A stretch of DNA of 64,000 nt from Actinomadura spongiicola (GCF_003432485.1 NZ_QVNQ01000004.1:186001-250000); one strand, 5' to 3'; counted from the stretch's first letter, positions 34,247 to 43,737 are shown. Numbers and translations: made by a program. Notes: generated by a model from the letters alone, not told the origin.

Positions 34247-34520
34247 GAAGAACGGGCTCGCGGTGCGCGAGCACCAGGAGGTCCGCGTGCCGAACTGAAG
34301 GGGCGCGTTCTCCGCGCCCGCCGTGCGATCAGCCCTCCACCGGAAGACCCGTCTGTGCGTGGCGTAGCGCCGGTCCGGTGTTCACTTTCGTGACCCTACT
34401 TGATTTCGTTGACTACGCCACCAGACAGCAATCAGCCACTGGACGACTCGTCACAGCCCGCTGACCACCAAGCGCCCCATCGACCACCAGGCCTCCGCCC
34501 CGGGACGAGCCACTATGGCC
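34247..34520. other. Intergenic region with small hairpin
   Basis: About 270 bases at the left border of the decayed zone. GGGCGCG-TTCTC-CGCGCCC (34301-34319) forms a 7-bp hairpin. No gene is recognised. Confidence 0.35.
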
Positions 34521-34521
34521 T

Positions 34522-35510
34522 TCAAGGGGTGGCGAGCCAGTCAAGAACGGTCCGCTGTGCGACCGGCATCACCATGTCATGGTCGGTCAGAACCATTCGA
34601 GGCGCGCATCGCAACCCAGCCCCGAAGCCTCGCATGAAGGGCCCTGGTGGCCTCGGCCTGCGAGAAGACCTCGTCATAGCGTCCCCGAAGCATTTGCACC
34701 GGCCCGTCCGAACGCCGCCAGGGGGCCAGCGTCTCCCTCTCCCACTGCGTGGCGTACTCCGCACCCGGCAGCCTGGCCTGACCCGTCCGCGCGAAAATCT
34801 AGTCCAGGTATCCGGCCTCCACGAGCGGCATCAACGCCCGCGCACGCGGGCCGAACAAGTCCTCGTACCGGAATCCCGAGTACAAGGCCTTCCCTCCCGC
34901 CACCAACATCAGCGCAAACGACTCCGAGTAGGGATCGTCCGCCGGTGCAGTGAACGGCGCCCAGCGCGATCGAGCCGCGGTAGTCCAGCCCCGCGCCGTA
35001 GGACCGGGCAAGTTGCGGCGCCGCGACCGCCGCGTCGGCAGGGTGACGGGCTGGCGCCGGTGGGTGGATCGGGCGGTGTTCACCGCGATCGTGTTGACGT
35101 ACTCGTCCTCCAGCTCGAAGTCCGCGCCCGCGAACTCGAAGTACGGCGCTGCGCGCCCGCCACATCGGGTTCGTCTTCCAGCACGGAGGCGTCCGCCTCG
35201 GCCGTCGGGGCGGCCCTGCGCGACCTCGGCGCCCGCCACTGGATCCGGCCGTCGAGGACGCGGACCCGGCGCGGCGCCCCGGCGGCGACGTCCGGGTCGT
35301 GCGTGATTCGGGGCGCGTGGGCAGGTGGACTGGGCGGCGGCGATCGTGGACGCCGCCGCTGTCCGGGCGAAGAGGGGGCGCGCTGACCGGCCCCGATCCG
35401 GTCGATCGGGGCAGGATGGACGGCGATCTTCACGCGCTGCCCGATGCCGCCGGGCCGCGTTCGTTGGTCGCGGTCTCGGCTGCCAACGTGCTCGACGGCC
35501 AGGGTTCAAG
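34522..35510 (-). pseudogene. Decayed alpha/beta hydrolase (secretory lipase type)
   Basis: Pieces of one hydrolase occur in order but in different frames: FELEDEYVNTIAVNTARSTH, DDPYSESFALMLVAGGKALY and GFRYEDLFGPRARALMPL, then an in-frame stop near 34799, then YATQWERETLAPWRRSDGP, and after a further frame change PRMVLTDHDMVMPVAQRTVL. The order and C-terminal Asp/His context (DHDMVM) fit a secreted lipase. At least one stop and several frameshifts make it non-functional. Confidence 0.6.
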
Positions 35511-35995
35511 CCGCTGCTGATGGTGTTACCGGCGATCCGGTCACGGCGCGGGGCCGGTCAAGGTCCGTGCCGACAGGGCCTATGACCGCGCTGACCATTT
35601 GACCTGGCCGCGCCAACACGGGGATCGTGCCACGCATTACCCGAGCCAGCGTGGAGTCCAGCGAGCGGCTCGGCCGCCATCGCTGGAAGATCGAACGAAC
35701 CTTGGCCCGGCTGTTCGGCTACCGGCGCCCGACCGTCCGCTATGAACGCCACGACCCCCTGTTCAATGTCTGAGCAGGGCGGGTACGGCAGCCGCGCCGC
35801 CGAGCAGGATCGCGCCGAGCCGCGACCGGTCGGCGGCTCGATGCCGAGCCGTGCCGCCAGTTGCGAGACCGCCGCCGCTGTCGGACCCGGCGACGCTGCG
35901 GGCCGTGCCGGGACACGGCGGCGCTGATGGGCGGCGTCTTCCTCTTCCTCGCAGCCGCTATTACTCGCTACAAGAAACTCGCCAAAGCCTTCACG
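35320..35995 (+). pseudogene. IS5-type transposase remnant
   Basis: Fragments in order and in several frames: DWAAAIVDAAAVRAKRG, LTGPDPVDRGRMDGDLHALP, VAVSAANVLDG, LLMVLPAIRSRRG, SSERLGRHRWKIERT and FGYRRPTVRYERH. After an unrelated insertion of about 160 bases comes the C-terminus FLFLAAAITRYKKLAKA. This is the layout of the DDE transposase second frame of actinobacterial IS5-group elements. Frameshifts and the insertion show it is dead. Terminal inverted repeats were not found. Confidence 0.65.
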
Positions 35996-36139
35996 TGCGC
36001 CAGGCTCCAAGTAGGGGTGTTCTCGAGCCCACCGGATATTCCTACTGTTTGACCTAGTTCCCGGCTCAAGTGGCTATCGCTCTTTCCTGACCGGGCAGCG
36101 AGCCTGCGGCGATCCGTGGGATCCGCAGCTTTCGTTTGG

Positions 36140-37393
36140 TCAGGCGGCCTGGAGGCGAGAAGGGGGAGGGCGGCCGGTAATCGGGATTGCGCGGTGGTCG
36201 GGTGGTGGACGAAGCCGATAGCTGTAGCACCCGTTTTGTGGATCTCGGGTGATCTCGATTTGATCCGGACGGGTGTGTTTGAAGCGGTTGTGCCAGCCGC
36301 AGCAAAGGGTGAGCTTGTCGATGTCGGTGGGACTCCTGCCCAAGGCCCAGCCGTGAACGTGGTCGACTTCGCACAGCGATCCTGGGACCTCGCAGCCCTG
36401 CACGGCGCATGTGGGATACATGGTCTGCAGGACGCGGCGTTGTGCGGAGGTGGCGATCCGGACGGTGTACCCCAGATAGAGAGGGTGCTGGCCGGAGCCC
36501 AGTAGCAGCGGGGACAGTCCGGCGTTGAGGGCGATCCGGCGGGCCTGTTCGGCCGGGATCGGGCTGCCGTCGGTGAGGCGTGCGGGAGTCGTTCCGCCGG
36601 TGAGGGTGTCCAGGTCGCAGATGACGGTGACCCGGGTGGCCTTGTGCCCACCGGCCAGGACGGAGGTGAGCGCGGCCGCCATACGCTCGGAGAGATCTCG
36701 GTGGTCGTCGATTCCGGCCGGTTTGGCGAGCGGTGAGAGCGTGCCGTCCCAGATGGCGGCGTCTTCCGCGTTGAGCCACCCCTTGATGTAGCGGCCTCCG
36801 TCCAAGGATCGGGTGGAGTCGATCCAGGACCGCTCGTATCCGCGCTTGATGTCGCCGTCTGGGCTCTCGTTGCCGTCCCGCTCGGCGATCACGTCACGAA
36901 TGCGCTTCCCGAACGAGGCGACCTTCCCGGCTGAACAGTCCTGGTCGGCCAAACCGAGCAAGATGTCTTCGGCCGCTCGGCAGTCCTCGTCATCGAGGCG
37001 AGCGACCGCACCCGCGATGGTGGCGGCGTATCCGAGGGAGAGGTCGCCCGTGGCCCAACGCTCGGTCACCCGATCGAGGCGATCACGTTGCCGGGCCAGG
37101 GTGAGACGCTCCCGGGCCCGATTGTCGCGCATGCCCATCCGGTGACGGAGCCAAGCCTGGGTGGACGGGTAACCCCACCGCCGCACTTCTCCGGCGCGGT
37201 CCACCACGGACACCAACCCGGCAAGGGCAGCTTCAACCTGGTCGGTGGCTGCCGCAATTGCCTCGGAAAGCTCCATACATGCGGCCGCCGAGTCGGGAAC
37301 GGCACGCTGCGCGAGTTCCGCTGCGATCGCAGAAAAAACGCCCACTAACTCAGCAGTGGACGCCCCTTCCCAACCTCCCCTGATCGAACACAT
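36140..37393 (-). CDS. DUF222 / HNH nuclease domain protein (13E12-type repeat family)
   Basis: 417 residues. The N-terminal 250 residues are the DUF222 helical domain (GYPSTQAWLRHRMGM, RAAEDILLGLADQD). The C-terminal HNH domain is CAVQGCEVPGSLCEVDHVHG ... LCCGWHNRFKH, with Cys pairs and the His/Asn/His catalytic set intact. This family is multicopy in actinomycete genomes and often sits in accessory DNA. It appears intact here amid decayed genes. Confidence 0.85.
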   Translation of the reverse strand: MCSIRGGWEGASTAELVGVFSAIAAELAQRAVPDSAAACMELSEAIAAATDQVEAALAGLVSVVDRAGEVRRWGYPSTQAWLRHRMGMRDNRARERLTLARQRDRLDRVTERWATGDLSLGYAATIAGAVARLDDEDCRAAEDILLGLADQDCSAGKVASFGKRIRDVIAERDGNESPDGDIKRGYERSWIDSTRSLDGGRYIKGWLNAEDAAIWDGTLSPLAKPAGIDDHRDLSERMAAALTSVLAGGHKATRVTVICDLDTLTGGTTPARLTDGSPIPAEQARRIALNAGLSPLLLGSGQHPLYLGYTVRIATSAQRRVLQTMYPTCAVQGCEVPGSLCEVDHVHGWALGRSPTDIDKLTLCCGWHNRFKHTRPDQIEITRDPQNGCYSYRLRPPPDHRAIPITGRPPPSRLQAA

Positions 37394-37835
37394 GTTCCAA
37401 TTCTATCACCCCCACCCCCACTACGCCCCGCCAACACCGTCCCACCAAGCCAGACTGTTGTTACCGCCCAACACTCACACAATGTCGTTGCACTGGATCA
37501 GGCTGATGAGACAGGAATGTTGCGTCTATGCCAGCCTCCGCCAGTCGCAGAGGGAGTTCCTGTTGACCGGAGGTGCGCTGATTTCCATGGTGATTAGTTG
37601 GGAGAATTGCTCGAAGGCCTTGTTGAACTCCGCCCGCCGAGCCCCCGAGGTAGTGCATAAAGGCGGGCCAAAGTAGTCGTCGTGGGGTCTGGGCTCCCTC
37701 GACCGGCACGGGCTGGGGCTGTTCTCGGCCGAACGGTGGCCAGAACGCCGCGAAAATCAGGTAGAGGTCGGTGACCTGGCCGTCCTGGATGCTCATATGC
37801 AGAATGCGGCCGCCGCCCAGATCGAGGGGAATCCT
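37394..37835. other. Gap with possible SnoaL-like remnant
   Basis: On the minus strand a short run HRIPLDLGGGRILHM followed by SIQDGQVTDLYLIF (about 37745-37840) resembles the last strands of a SnoaL-like domain but has no N-terminal part. It is probably a gene remnant. Nothing else is supported. Confidence 0.3.
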
Positions 37836-38171
37836 GTGGAATCTGTTGTGGTCACCGTGCGGCCATCAGTTCTCGTGGTTCTGCCAACCGGGCTAGTTCA
37901 GGTCGTCGCGCAGCGTGTCCTCTCGGTCATCGGCGCAGGGGAGCGCGACGGTGAGCCTGAGCAGACCCTGTCATACCACCTGCGCGCCACGCTCGGCGCT
38001 CGCCCGCAGACCGCTGCCGCAGCGGCTACCTACGCCGCCGCGCTCCCACCGGGCGCCGAGGCCGAACAGCTGAACAGCCTCGCCGCGCATACAGCCCGTG
38101 AACTCGGACTCACCTGGCTGCTCCAAAGCCTGGGAGAGCCGAACCGCCACCCGAACCCACCGCGGCCATAA
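37836..38171 (+). CDS. Doubtful hypothetical protein
   Basis: A possible GTG start at 37836 with AGGGGA upstream gives 111 residues. The Ala-rich C-terminal part (SYHLRATLGARPQTAAAAAT and ELGLTWLLQSLGEP) looks protein-like, but the N-terminal part is antisense to the SnoaL-like remnant. No family. It may be a fragment. Confidence 0.3.
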   Translation: MESVVVTVRPSVLVVLPTGLVQVVAQRVLSVIGAGERDGEPEQTLSYHLRATLGARPQTAAAAATYAAALPPGAEAEQLNSLAAHTARELGLTWLLQSLGEPNRHPNPPRP

Positions 38172-38482
38172 TGATCTGCCGGGAAGTCCGCCAGACAGGA
38201 ACCACACCCCGTGGACAACGAACCGGCGACGGGCCACCACCAAAAACCCACCACAGGCACTGCTCACAACAAGCAATCAATCACTCTCCCGGTCACCAGA
38301 CTCCGCCGCCTACACCCCAGCCAGCCGACCGTGCAGCCGTATCCTTGATCATCGTGAACGCTGGTCCAGGTTCAGTTTGGAGACGCGCCACCAACTCCGC
38401 GCCCGCCAGGGGCCCTACCGGCGAGAGCAGCACATCTGAGATCACTGAGCGTGGCTGCCGTCTCAACTCCTGTCCGTGGCTG
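38172..38482. other. Gap left of the cloverleaf element
   Basis: No confident gene. A minus-strand run GPLAGAELVARLQTEPGP followed by AFTMIKDTAA (about 38330-38430) looks like the opening of a small protein but breaks off, suggesting another remnant. Confidence 0.3.
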
Positions 38483-38656
38483 GGCGGTGGGGGCGGCGCG
38501 TCGGGCGGGGCAGGCGGAGCCTGCCCGACGAAACCTGCACAAGGGGCCGCAGAGGCTCCGAAGTCAAGGGTGGGACGGAGTCCCATCGCGAAGCGACGCC
38601 GAAGGCGCCCTTGAGTTTGGAGGGGCGGCCCCGTACGCTGCGCCGCCCCCACCGCC
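38483..38656. repeat. 174-bp MITE-like palindromic element with internal cloverleaf
   Basis: The ends are perfect 17-base inverted repeats: GGCGGTGGGGGCGGCGC (38483-38499) and its complement (38640-38656). Inside are hairpin GGGCAGGC-GGA-GCCTGCCC (38508-38526) and a four-way structure with no unpaired junction base: outer stem TCAAGGG/CCCTTGA (38564-38570, 38608-38614) enclosing TGGGAC-GGA-GTCCCA (38571-38585), TCGC-GAA-GCGA (38586-38596) and CGCC-GAA-GGCG (38597-38607). All loops are GNA triloops, which are extra stable in single-stranded DNA. It encodes no protein. Copy number elsewhere cannot be judged from this window. Confidence 0.75.
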
Positions 38657-38879
38657 ACCATCGCCCGAACCATGAAGACCGCTTCACGACACAGGCGGCT
38701 ACTCCACTGCGAGGTGACCTGGGCGCGCGACTTGGCCATGAGGCTGCGCCGTACAAGGTGAGGCCAGCAATTAGACGTTGCACCAAATCGACACGTGGCC
38801 CGGACGCAGACGGAGCCGCACGAAATGGTGCTCTGAGCGAAGGGCGATGGCACCGGCGCCGACCGGTTAACTTGGCTCA

Positions 38880-39521
38880 ATGACTTTCGTGGCGGTGGCA
38901 AATGGCGGGAGCACGGCCTCGGAGGACGCCGCGGGCGGCACGATCGCCGTGACGCTGTTGTTGCTCGTGGTGGCGCTGGCCGTGCTGTTGCCGTTGCGCG
39001 CCTGGCGGCCGACCGCGTTCGGACGGCTGCGGTGGTGGGTGCTCGGCATCGTAGGCGGTGGCCTGGTGACCACACTCGTCGTCGATCCGATCGGGGTGCT
39101 GGGAGCGTTGTTGCTGACGGCACTCCTGATGATCGTGGCCTGGCCCGTGGTGGCGCTGGCCGCCGTGGCGACGGGGGTGTGGGCCGTGCGCTCCGGTCTC
39201 CGTCCGGGGCAGGCGGCGGCGCGCACGACATGGGTGCGACTGGTGTGGACATGGTTGCTCGCGCTTGTGGCCCTGTACAGCTACGGCGTGATGAGCACCA
39301 CGACCGCAGAGGCGAAAGACCCCGGGGACGCCTGCCGGTTCTCGGGAACGGGATACCGGCCGGACGTCTCGACGAGCCTGCAGCCCCTGTCGGACACGAC
39401 CTGCGGCGCCGACTCGGTGCCCGGCTTCGTCAATCCCCTGCTGCTGGTGTTGACCGCACTACTTGCGGTCTGCATCGTCGGCGCGGTGGCCTCCCACCTT
39501 CAACGGGACAAGCCCGAGTAG
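38880..39521 (+). CDS. Integral membrane protein of unknown function
   Basis: 213 residues with five likely membrane helices (about 22-40, 51-68, 72-98, 118-138, 185-205). A 45-residue loop before the last helix carries two Cys (DACRFSGTGY, SDTTCGAD) that could form an extracytoplasmic disulfide. No family is recognised. ATG 38880 is the only good start. Monocistronic. Confidence 0.7.
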   Translation: MTFVAVANGGSTASEDAAGGTIAVTLLLLVVALAVLLPLRAWRPTAFGRLRWWVLGIVGGGLVTTLVVDPIGVLGALLLTALLMIVAWPVVALAAVATGVWAVRSGLRPGQAAARTTWVRLVWTWLLALVALYSYGVMSTTTAEAKDPGDACRFSGTGYRPDVSTSLQPLSDTTCGADSVPGFVNPLLLVLTALLAVCIVGAVASHLQRDKPE

Positions 39522-39569
39522 CTCCATCGACTCATCACACGCTCACGACTGACGCCCTACCCTCCGGGG

Positions 39570-40062
39570 TTGAACCTTCGCGAGGAACGGTCGAGCGACG
39601 CGGACTCCGTTCGAAACGTCCACCTACAAGCATTCGGCGACCATGGCCAGGTCGTGGCGGACCTAGTCGACACTCTCCGAGACACCATCACGCCCGGAAA
39701 CGGCTCTCACTGGTAGCCGAGCACGACGGGCAGATTGTCGGGTGCTCAGCCCCTTGGCCGTCCGGCCGGAGTACAGCCGGCGTGGCATCGGCTCGGCGCT
39801 GGTCCGGCACGGCTTGGAGATCTGCGCGGAGCGCGCCGTCCCCCTCGTCTTCCTGGAAGGCGATCCGGCCTACTACTCACGCTTCGGATTCACGCCTGGT
39901 CGAGACAGGGGTTCTGGAAACCCGTCCTTGCGCATCTCCGATGCCGCATTCCAGGTCGTCGCACTGCCGCAGTACGAGCCATGGATGACAGGGACGCTGG
40001 TCTATGCGGAGCCATTCTGGCGACACGACGCGGTCGGCCTGCGTGAACCTGGCACCCAGTAG
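39570..40062 (+). pseudogene. Frameshifted GNAT acetyltransferase
   Basis: One acetyltransferase is spread over three frames: LNLREERSSDADSVRNVHL..., LSLVAEHDGQIVG (frame change near 39705), then SPLAVRPEYSRRGIGSAL (frame change near 39742) to FLEGDPAYYSRFGFTPG and PSLRISDAAFQVVALPQYE. The acetyl-CoA loop RRGIGSA and the C-terminal part are well kept, so inactivation is recent, or one or two sequencing errors are present. Confidence 0.65.
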
Positions 40063-40434
40063 CGGCCAGAGACAGTGTCGCCCGTCCTTCGCCGGACCAG
40101 CCGCCTGGCAGTCACCCACCGCACCACTGCACGATCGATCGCATACGCAGAGTGAACTCCCGATTCGTGGGAACGTTGACGCACGCCAACCCAACACGGA
40201 CGCACCGAGAAGAGATGGCCGTTCCGGGTGCTCACATCAGCGGCTCACCGCGACGCGCATCAAGCTGAGGGGCGCTCGCCGGCCATGAAACGGGGGCGTC
40301 AGATGCGCACACCGCGGCAAGGCGATCGGGGAAGCGCCACCCAGGGGCGTCGCAGCGGTGAGTTCGCGAGTGCTCTCAGGTCTACCTCCCTGACAGGACG
40401 ACCAACTCAACGAAGTAGCCATCTGGAGTAAGGC
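40063..40434. other. Gap without recognised gene
   Basis: About 370 bases between the GNAT pseudogene and the reductase gene. No convincing gene, repeat or regulatory symmetry is seen beyond the expected promoter of the next gene. Confidence 0.3.
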
Positions 40435-41079
40435 ATGGGACTCATCCACATCGAGATGTTCGCGACCCTAGACCTGGTCGGACAGGCCCCCGGAGGCCCC
40501 GACGAGGACCCGGACGGCTTCCCGTTCGGCGGCTGGCAGGCGCCCCTGCTGGACGAGGTCGCCGGGGCACAGATCGGCGCCGCGTACGAGGGCACCGACG
40601 CCCTACTACTCGGCCGCCGGACGTACGACATCTTCGCCGCCTACTGGCCGCACCAGGAGGGCGGTGAGGACAACGAGATCGCCACGCTGTTCAACAGCGT
40701 CCCGAAGTACGTGGCCTCCCGGGGCACACCCGACTTGTCGTGGGCGGGGTCCACGCAGCTCGGCCCGGACCTGGCCGGTGCGGTGCGCGAGATCCGTGAC
40801 CGGCACGAGAACGTGAAGGTCGTCGGAAGCCTGGACCTGGTGCAGACCCTTCTACGCGAGAAGCTCTTCGACCGCCTCGACCTGTGGGTTCACCCGATCG
40901 TCCTCGGTGTCGGGAAAAAGGTGTTCGACGCTGGCGCGGTACCCACGAACTTGACGCTCCTCGAACCTCCGGTGTCCAGCCCGACGGGGACGGTCTACCT
41001 GCGCTACGGACTCGCCGACGGCACGCCGAGGACAGGGGACATGAGCGCACCCGATCGCGGTCTCGGACGCGACGAGTGA
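40435..41079 (+). CDS. Dihydrofolate reductase-family (RibD C-terminal) protein
   Basis: 214 residues. The family pattern is clear: MFATLDLVGQAPGG at the start, LLLGRRTYDIFAAYWP, KYVASRGTPDLSWAGS, and VVGSLDLVQTLLREKLFDRLDLWVHPIVLGVGKKVF. This is the NADPH-binding reductase fold shared by RibD C-terminal and DHFR-like proteins, abundant in actinomycetes and mostly of unknown substrate. ATG 40435 follows AAGG. Single gene. Confidence 0.85.
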   Translation: MGLIHIEMFATLDLVGQAPGGPDEDPDGFPFGGWQAPLLDEVAGAQIGAAYEGTDALLLGRRTYDIFAAYWPHQEGGEDNEIATLFNSVPKYVASRGTPDLSWAGSTQLGPDLAGAVREIRDRHENVKVVGSLDLVQTLLREKLFDRLDLWVHPIVLGVGKKVFDAGAVPTNLTLLEPPVSSPTGTVYLRYGLADGTPRTGDMSAPDRGLGRDE

Positions 41080-41268
41080 CGCCGTCCCCGCCGCGGGGCC
41101 GGTCTCAGCGGCGCAGAAAACCGCCAGGTTTGCCTTACCTCGGAGTTAGGGGTTTACGGTGCCAACAGCCCGACGACCTGCCTCACCGGAAGAGGGGGAC
41201 GCCCCGCGACAGCCCGGCAACACTCCGTCGCCCTGGCCGAACCGGACAAACCGGTCTACGGTCGGCCC

Positions 41269-41514
41269 ATGGTCATGATACGTGTTGCTCTGATTACAGT
41301 AATCGCTGTCGTCGCTCTCGGTAGCGGCGTCGCCAACGCGCTGGAGACCCGGCGGTTCCTCGGAGAGGGCAGCAGTGACTTCGGTCTCGAGCTCATCTAC
41401 GCTCGCGCCCATGCCAAGCGCCAGGCGGAGCAGGCCGGGTTCACCGACTGCGTAGAACTCTGGAAGAAGGAGGGGGCGTACACCGCGAAAGTGCTCTGGG
41501 AGTGCACGAGGTAG
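41269..41514 (+). CDS. Small exported protein
   Basis: 81 residues. A signal peptide (IRVALITVIAVVALGSG, likely cut after ANA) leaves about 57 mature residues with two Cys (FTDCVEL, LWECTR), which may pair. ATG 41275 is a possible alternative start. No family is recognised. Confidence 0.6.
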   Translation: MVMIRVALITVIAVVALGSGVANALETRRFLGEGSSDFGLELIYARAHAKRQAEQAGFTDCVELWKKEGAYTAKVLWECTR

Positions 41515-42218
41515 CATTATGGGCGGTCGTGCCGGGACCTCGCACCTTCAAAGGTCGTCAGCGGTGAATCCGCCCGAGAACACGAGAAGCCGAAGTCGCA
41601 CGGCAGTAAGTCGCCTGAAGAAGAGGCGCAACTTGCGACGCGCTCCCGCCTCGTTCGCATTCGCATCTCAAGTTGTCAAAATCGTCTGCATGCTCCCCGA
41701 CCTGAAAAGCAGGCTCAATCACCGCGCTTATGATGGCCTCAGCATGCCCAAAGGTGGTTGGGCAGCGCCCGCGGGGTGCGCCCAGATTTCTGTCGTACCT
41801 GGCGACACCGTGGAACACACGCTGCGCCATCTGTGGGAATGAGTCCTGCCATGGCAATGACCAAGACGGCCGTCGCGGTGCCGGATCGACTCGTACGAGC
41901 GAACGAACGAACTCCTGGGCGATGCTGATGCGGAAGTACCTGCGCCGCGCTGCCCTCTGGGCACGACGCTACGAAGCCGACGACCAGTGGCCGTGCCACG
42001 ACATTGCGGCCACCATAAGCCCGTCGACCCAAGCGGGCCGAGCACTGCCGCAACGCCCACGCGCCCCTTACGACGAACAACGTCGTATCGCCACCTCAAG
42101 TGCGGCGCGTAGGTTTTGACGTGTCCCGTGAGGCGTCCAGTGCCTGAGTCGAACCGGACGTTGATCCGGGCGACGTCCGGAGACCTCTTGGCCACCCGGC
42201 TTGGAAAGTCGTCAGGGG
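41515..42218. other. Gap without supported gene
   Basis: About 700 bases at the right end of the decayed zone. A plus-strand run MAMTKTAVAVPDRLVRANER near 41851 resembles the start of a small antitoxin-like protein but stops soon after. A minus-strand run DVARINVRFDSGTGRLTGHV near 42120-42190 is also isolated. Both are probably remnants. Confidence 0.3.
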
Positions 42219-42947
42219 TCAGGGGTGGAGGAGATCGGCGAGTTCGTCGAAGCCGGTGACGGTGAGATCGCTGGAGGTGTCGGACGCCTGGTCGGCAGGG
42301 CGGTGTGGGCCCTTCTCGCGGGGGCGGTGCAGGAAGGCCGTGCCGAAGCCTGCCTGGCGTGCTCCGTCGATATCCCAGGTGTGGCAGGCGACCATCAGAA
42401 CGCGCGGGGGTGGGGTGTCGAGCAGCGCCGCGACGGTCTGGTAGGCGCGCGGGTGAGGTTTGTAGGCGCGTGCGAGCTCGGCCGAGATGATGCAGTCGAA
42501 TGGCAGACCAGCGGCCTTGACCAAACGGGTGAGCAGCGCGAATCCACCGTTGGACACCGCGGCCACGATGTAGTGGCGACGCAGTCGCGCCAGGCCCTCG
42601 ACGGCGTCGTCCCAGGCGGGCAGATGGTGCCACGCACGGACGAGGCGGTGCCGCGCCTCCTCGTCGAACGCATCGGCGACTCCATGGATGTGGAGCAGTT
42701 CCTCCAGCGACTCGCGGTGCAGCGTGTCGAGGTAGACCCAGTCGCGTTCACCGCGGTTCACCCGCGCCATCGCCGGGAGATAGCGATCGCGCCAGGCGTC
42801 GGCGAAGGCGCCTCCGTCCAGTTCCACCCCGTACCGGGCGGCGATGTCGGTGACCTGGTCGGCGACGCCGGTGCGCCAGTCCACAGTGGTACCGAAAACG
42901 TCGACCGCCAGCGCCGACACCATGCCCGGCTCGAACGGCGGGCTCAT
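42219..42947 (-). CDS. Haloacid dehalogenase-like hydrolase (type II HAD)
   Basis: 242 residues from ATG 42947. HAD motif I is AVDVFGTTVDW (nucleophile Asp16), motif II VAAVSNGG, motif III lysine in YKPHPRAYQ, and motif IV is degenerate (MVACHTWDIDGARQAG). The pattern fits haloacid dehalogenase or phosphonatase-like enzymes. Its ATG overlaps the stop of the LLM-like gene, so the two are coupled. The pair is divergent from the yhf operon. Confidence 0.85.
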   Translation of the reverse strand: MSPPFEPGMVSALAVDVFGTTVDWRTGVADQVTDIAARYGVELDGGAFADAWRDRYLPAMARVNRGERDWVYLDTLHRESLEELLHIHGVADAFDEEARHRLVRAWHHLPAWDDAVEGLARLRRHYIVAAVSNGGFALLTRLVKAAGLPFDCIISAELARAYKPHPRAYQTVAALLDTPPPRVLMVACHTWDIDGARQAGFGTAFLHRPREKGPHRPADQASDTSSDLTVTGFDELADLLHP

Positions 42948-43639
42948 CCGCCGGCCGCCTGTTCGCTCGGCCGGCCGAGGTAGCGCCGGACGGCCTCGAT
43001 GCAGGCCCACTCGACAAGGCCGACCGGAAACCCCGTCGCGAAGACCTCCGGCATGACCTGGAACGGGGACGCCCGGGCCGCGTCGCCGTCCGGGGCCTCG
43101 TCCTCGTCGACGACGTGCAGCACGGTGATCACATAGGGGTCCGCCCGAGGTTCCGTGCGGAAGTCGGGGGCGTGCGGCGTCGTGCGGGCGGCGTTATGGC
43201 GGGCGTCGTGGAGCGCGTGCCAGGCGATGGGGTCAAGCAGGCCGAAGGGGATCAGGCCGGTGCCGCGGCGTTCGTCGCAGAGGTCCTGCGATGAGGCGGT
43301 GAAGGTCTCCTTCATGGCCGCCGTGGTCGGCCGCAGGCCCGGCGCGCGCCGGGCGGTGTCTCCGGTCCCGAACCCGCAGATGATCCGGCCAGGTGCCAGC
43401 GCGTTGAGGCTGGCGAGTCCACGCGCGGCTGCCGGGGCCGAGCGCAGCGCCGGTGAGGTCGCGCCGATGCCGATTCCGATGCGGCTGGTGGCCTTCGCGC
43501 ACAGACTCAGGGCGACGAAGGAGCCGCCGTGGACCACCGGGGTGTCGTGGACCCGGAAACCGTGCAGCTCCCACGTCTCGGCCTGCACGGCGAGGTCCTC
43601 CACAACGGGCTGTGCGGTGACCACGACACCTGCACGCAT
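42944..43639 (-). CDS. Chimeric or internally deleted LLM (luciferase-like) protein
   Basis: 231 residues from ATG 43639 (GGGAGG upstream). Residues 1-115 match the start of F420/flavin luciferase-like oxidoreductases (SAPAAARGLASLNALAPGRI followed by ICGFGTGDTARRAPGLRPTT). After AAMKETF the sequence no longer follows the barrel: the last 110 residues (HDARHNAARTTPHAPDFRTE, GLVEWACIEAVRRYL) are unlike LLM enzymes and the total is about 80 residues short. Either a fusion created by deletion or a new small family. Confidence 0.55.
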   Translation of the reverse strand: MRAGVVVTAQPVVEDLAVQAETWELHGFRVHDTPVVHGGSFVALSLCAKATSRIGIGIGATSPALRSAPAAARGLASLNALAPGRIICGFGTGDTARRAPGLRPTTAAMKETFTASSQDLCDERRGTGLIPFGLLDPIAWHALHDARHNAARTTPHAPDFRTEPRADPYVITVLHVVDEDEAPDGDAARASPFQVMPEVFATGFPVGLVEWACIEAVRRYLGRPSEQAAGG

Positions 43640-43737
43640 GAAACCTCCCAGGCACGAGTCTCCCACCCTGCTCACCTTGCCAGCTCCCCGGCTCGGCGGC
43701 CTTCGGCCGGTACGACCGTGACTTCGAGCGTAGCCCA

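Noticed and set aside
35138..36060. Intact insertion sequence
   Set aside because: Transposase fragments are in several frames with an internal insertion, and no terminal inverted repeats were found.
41728..42633. Minus-strand frame of 301 codons
   Set aside because: It overlaps the HAD gene in another frame and has Arg/Gly-rich shadow composition.
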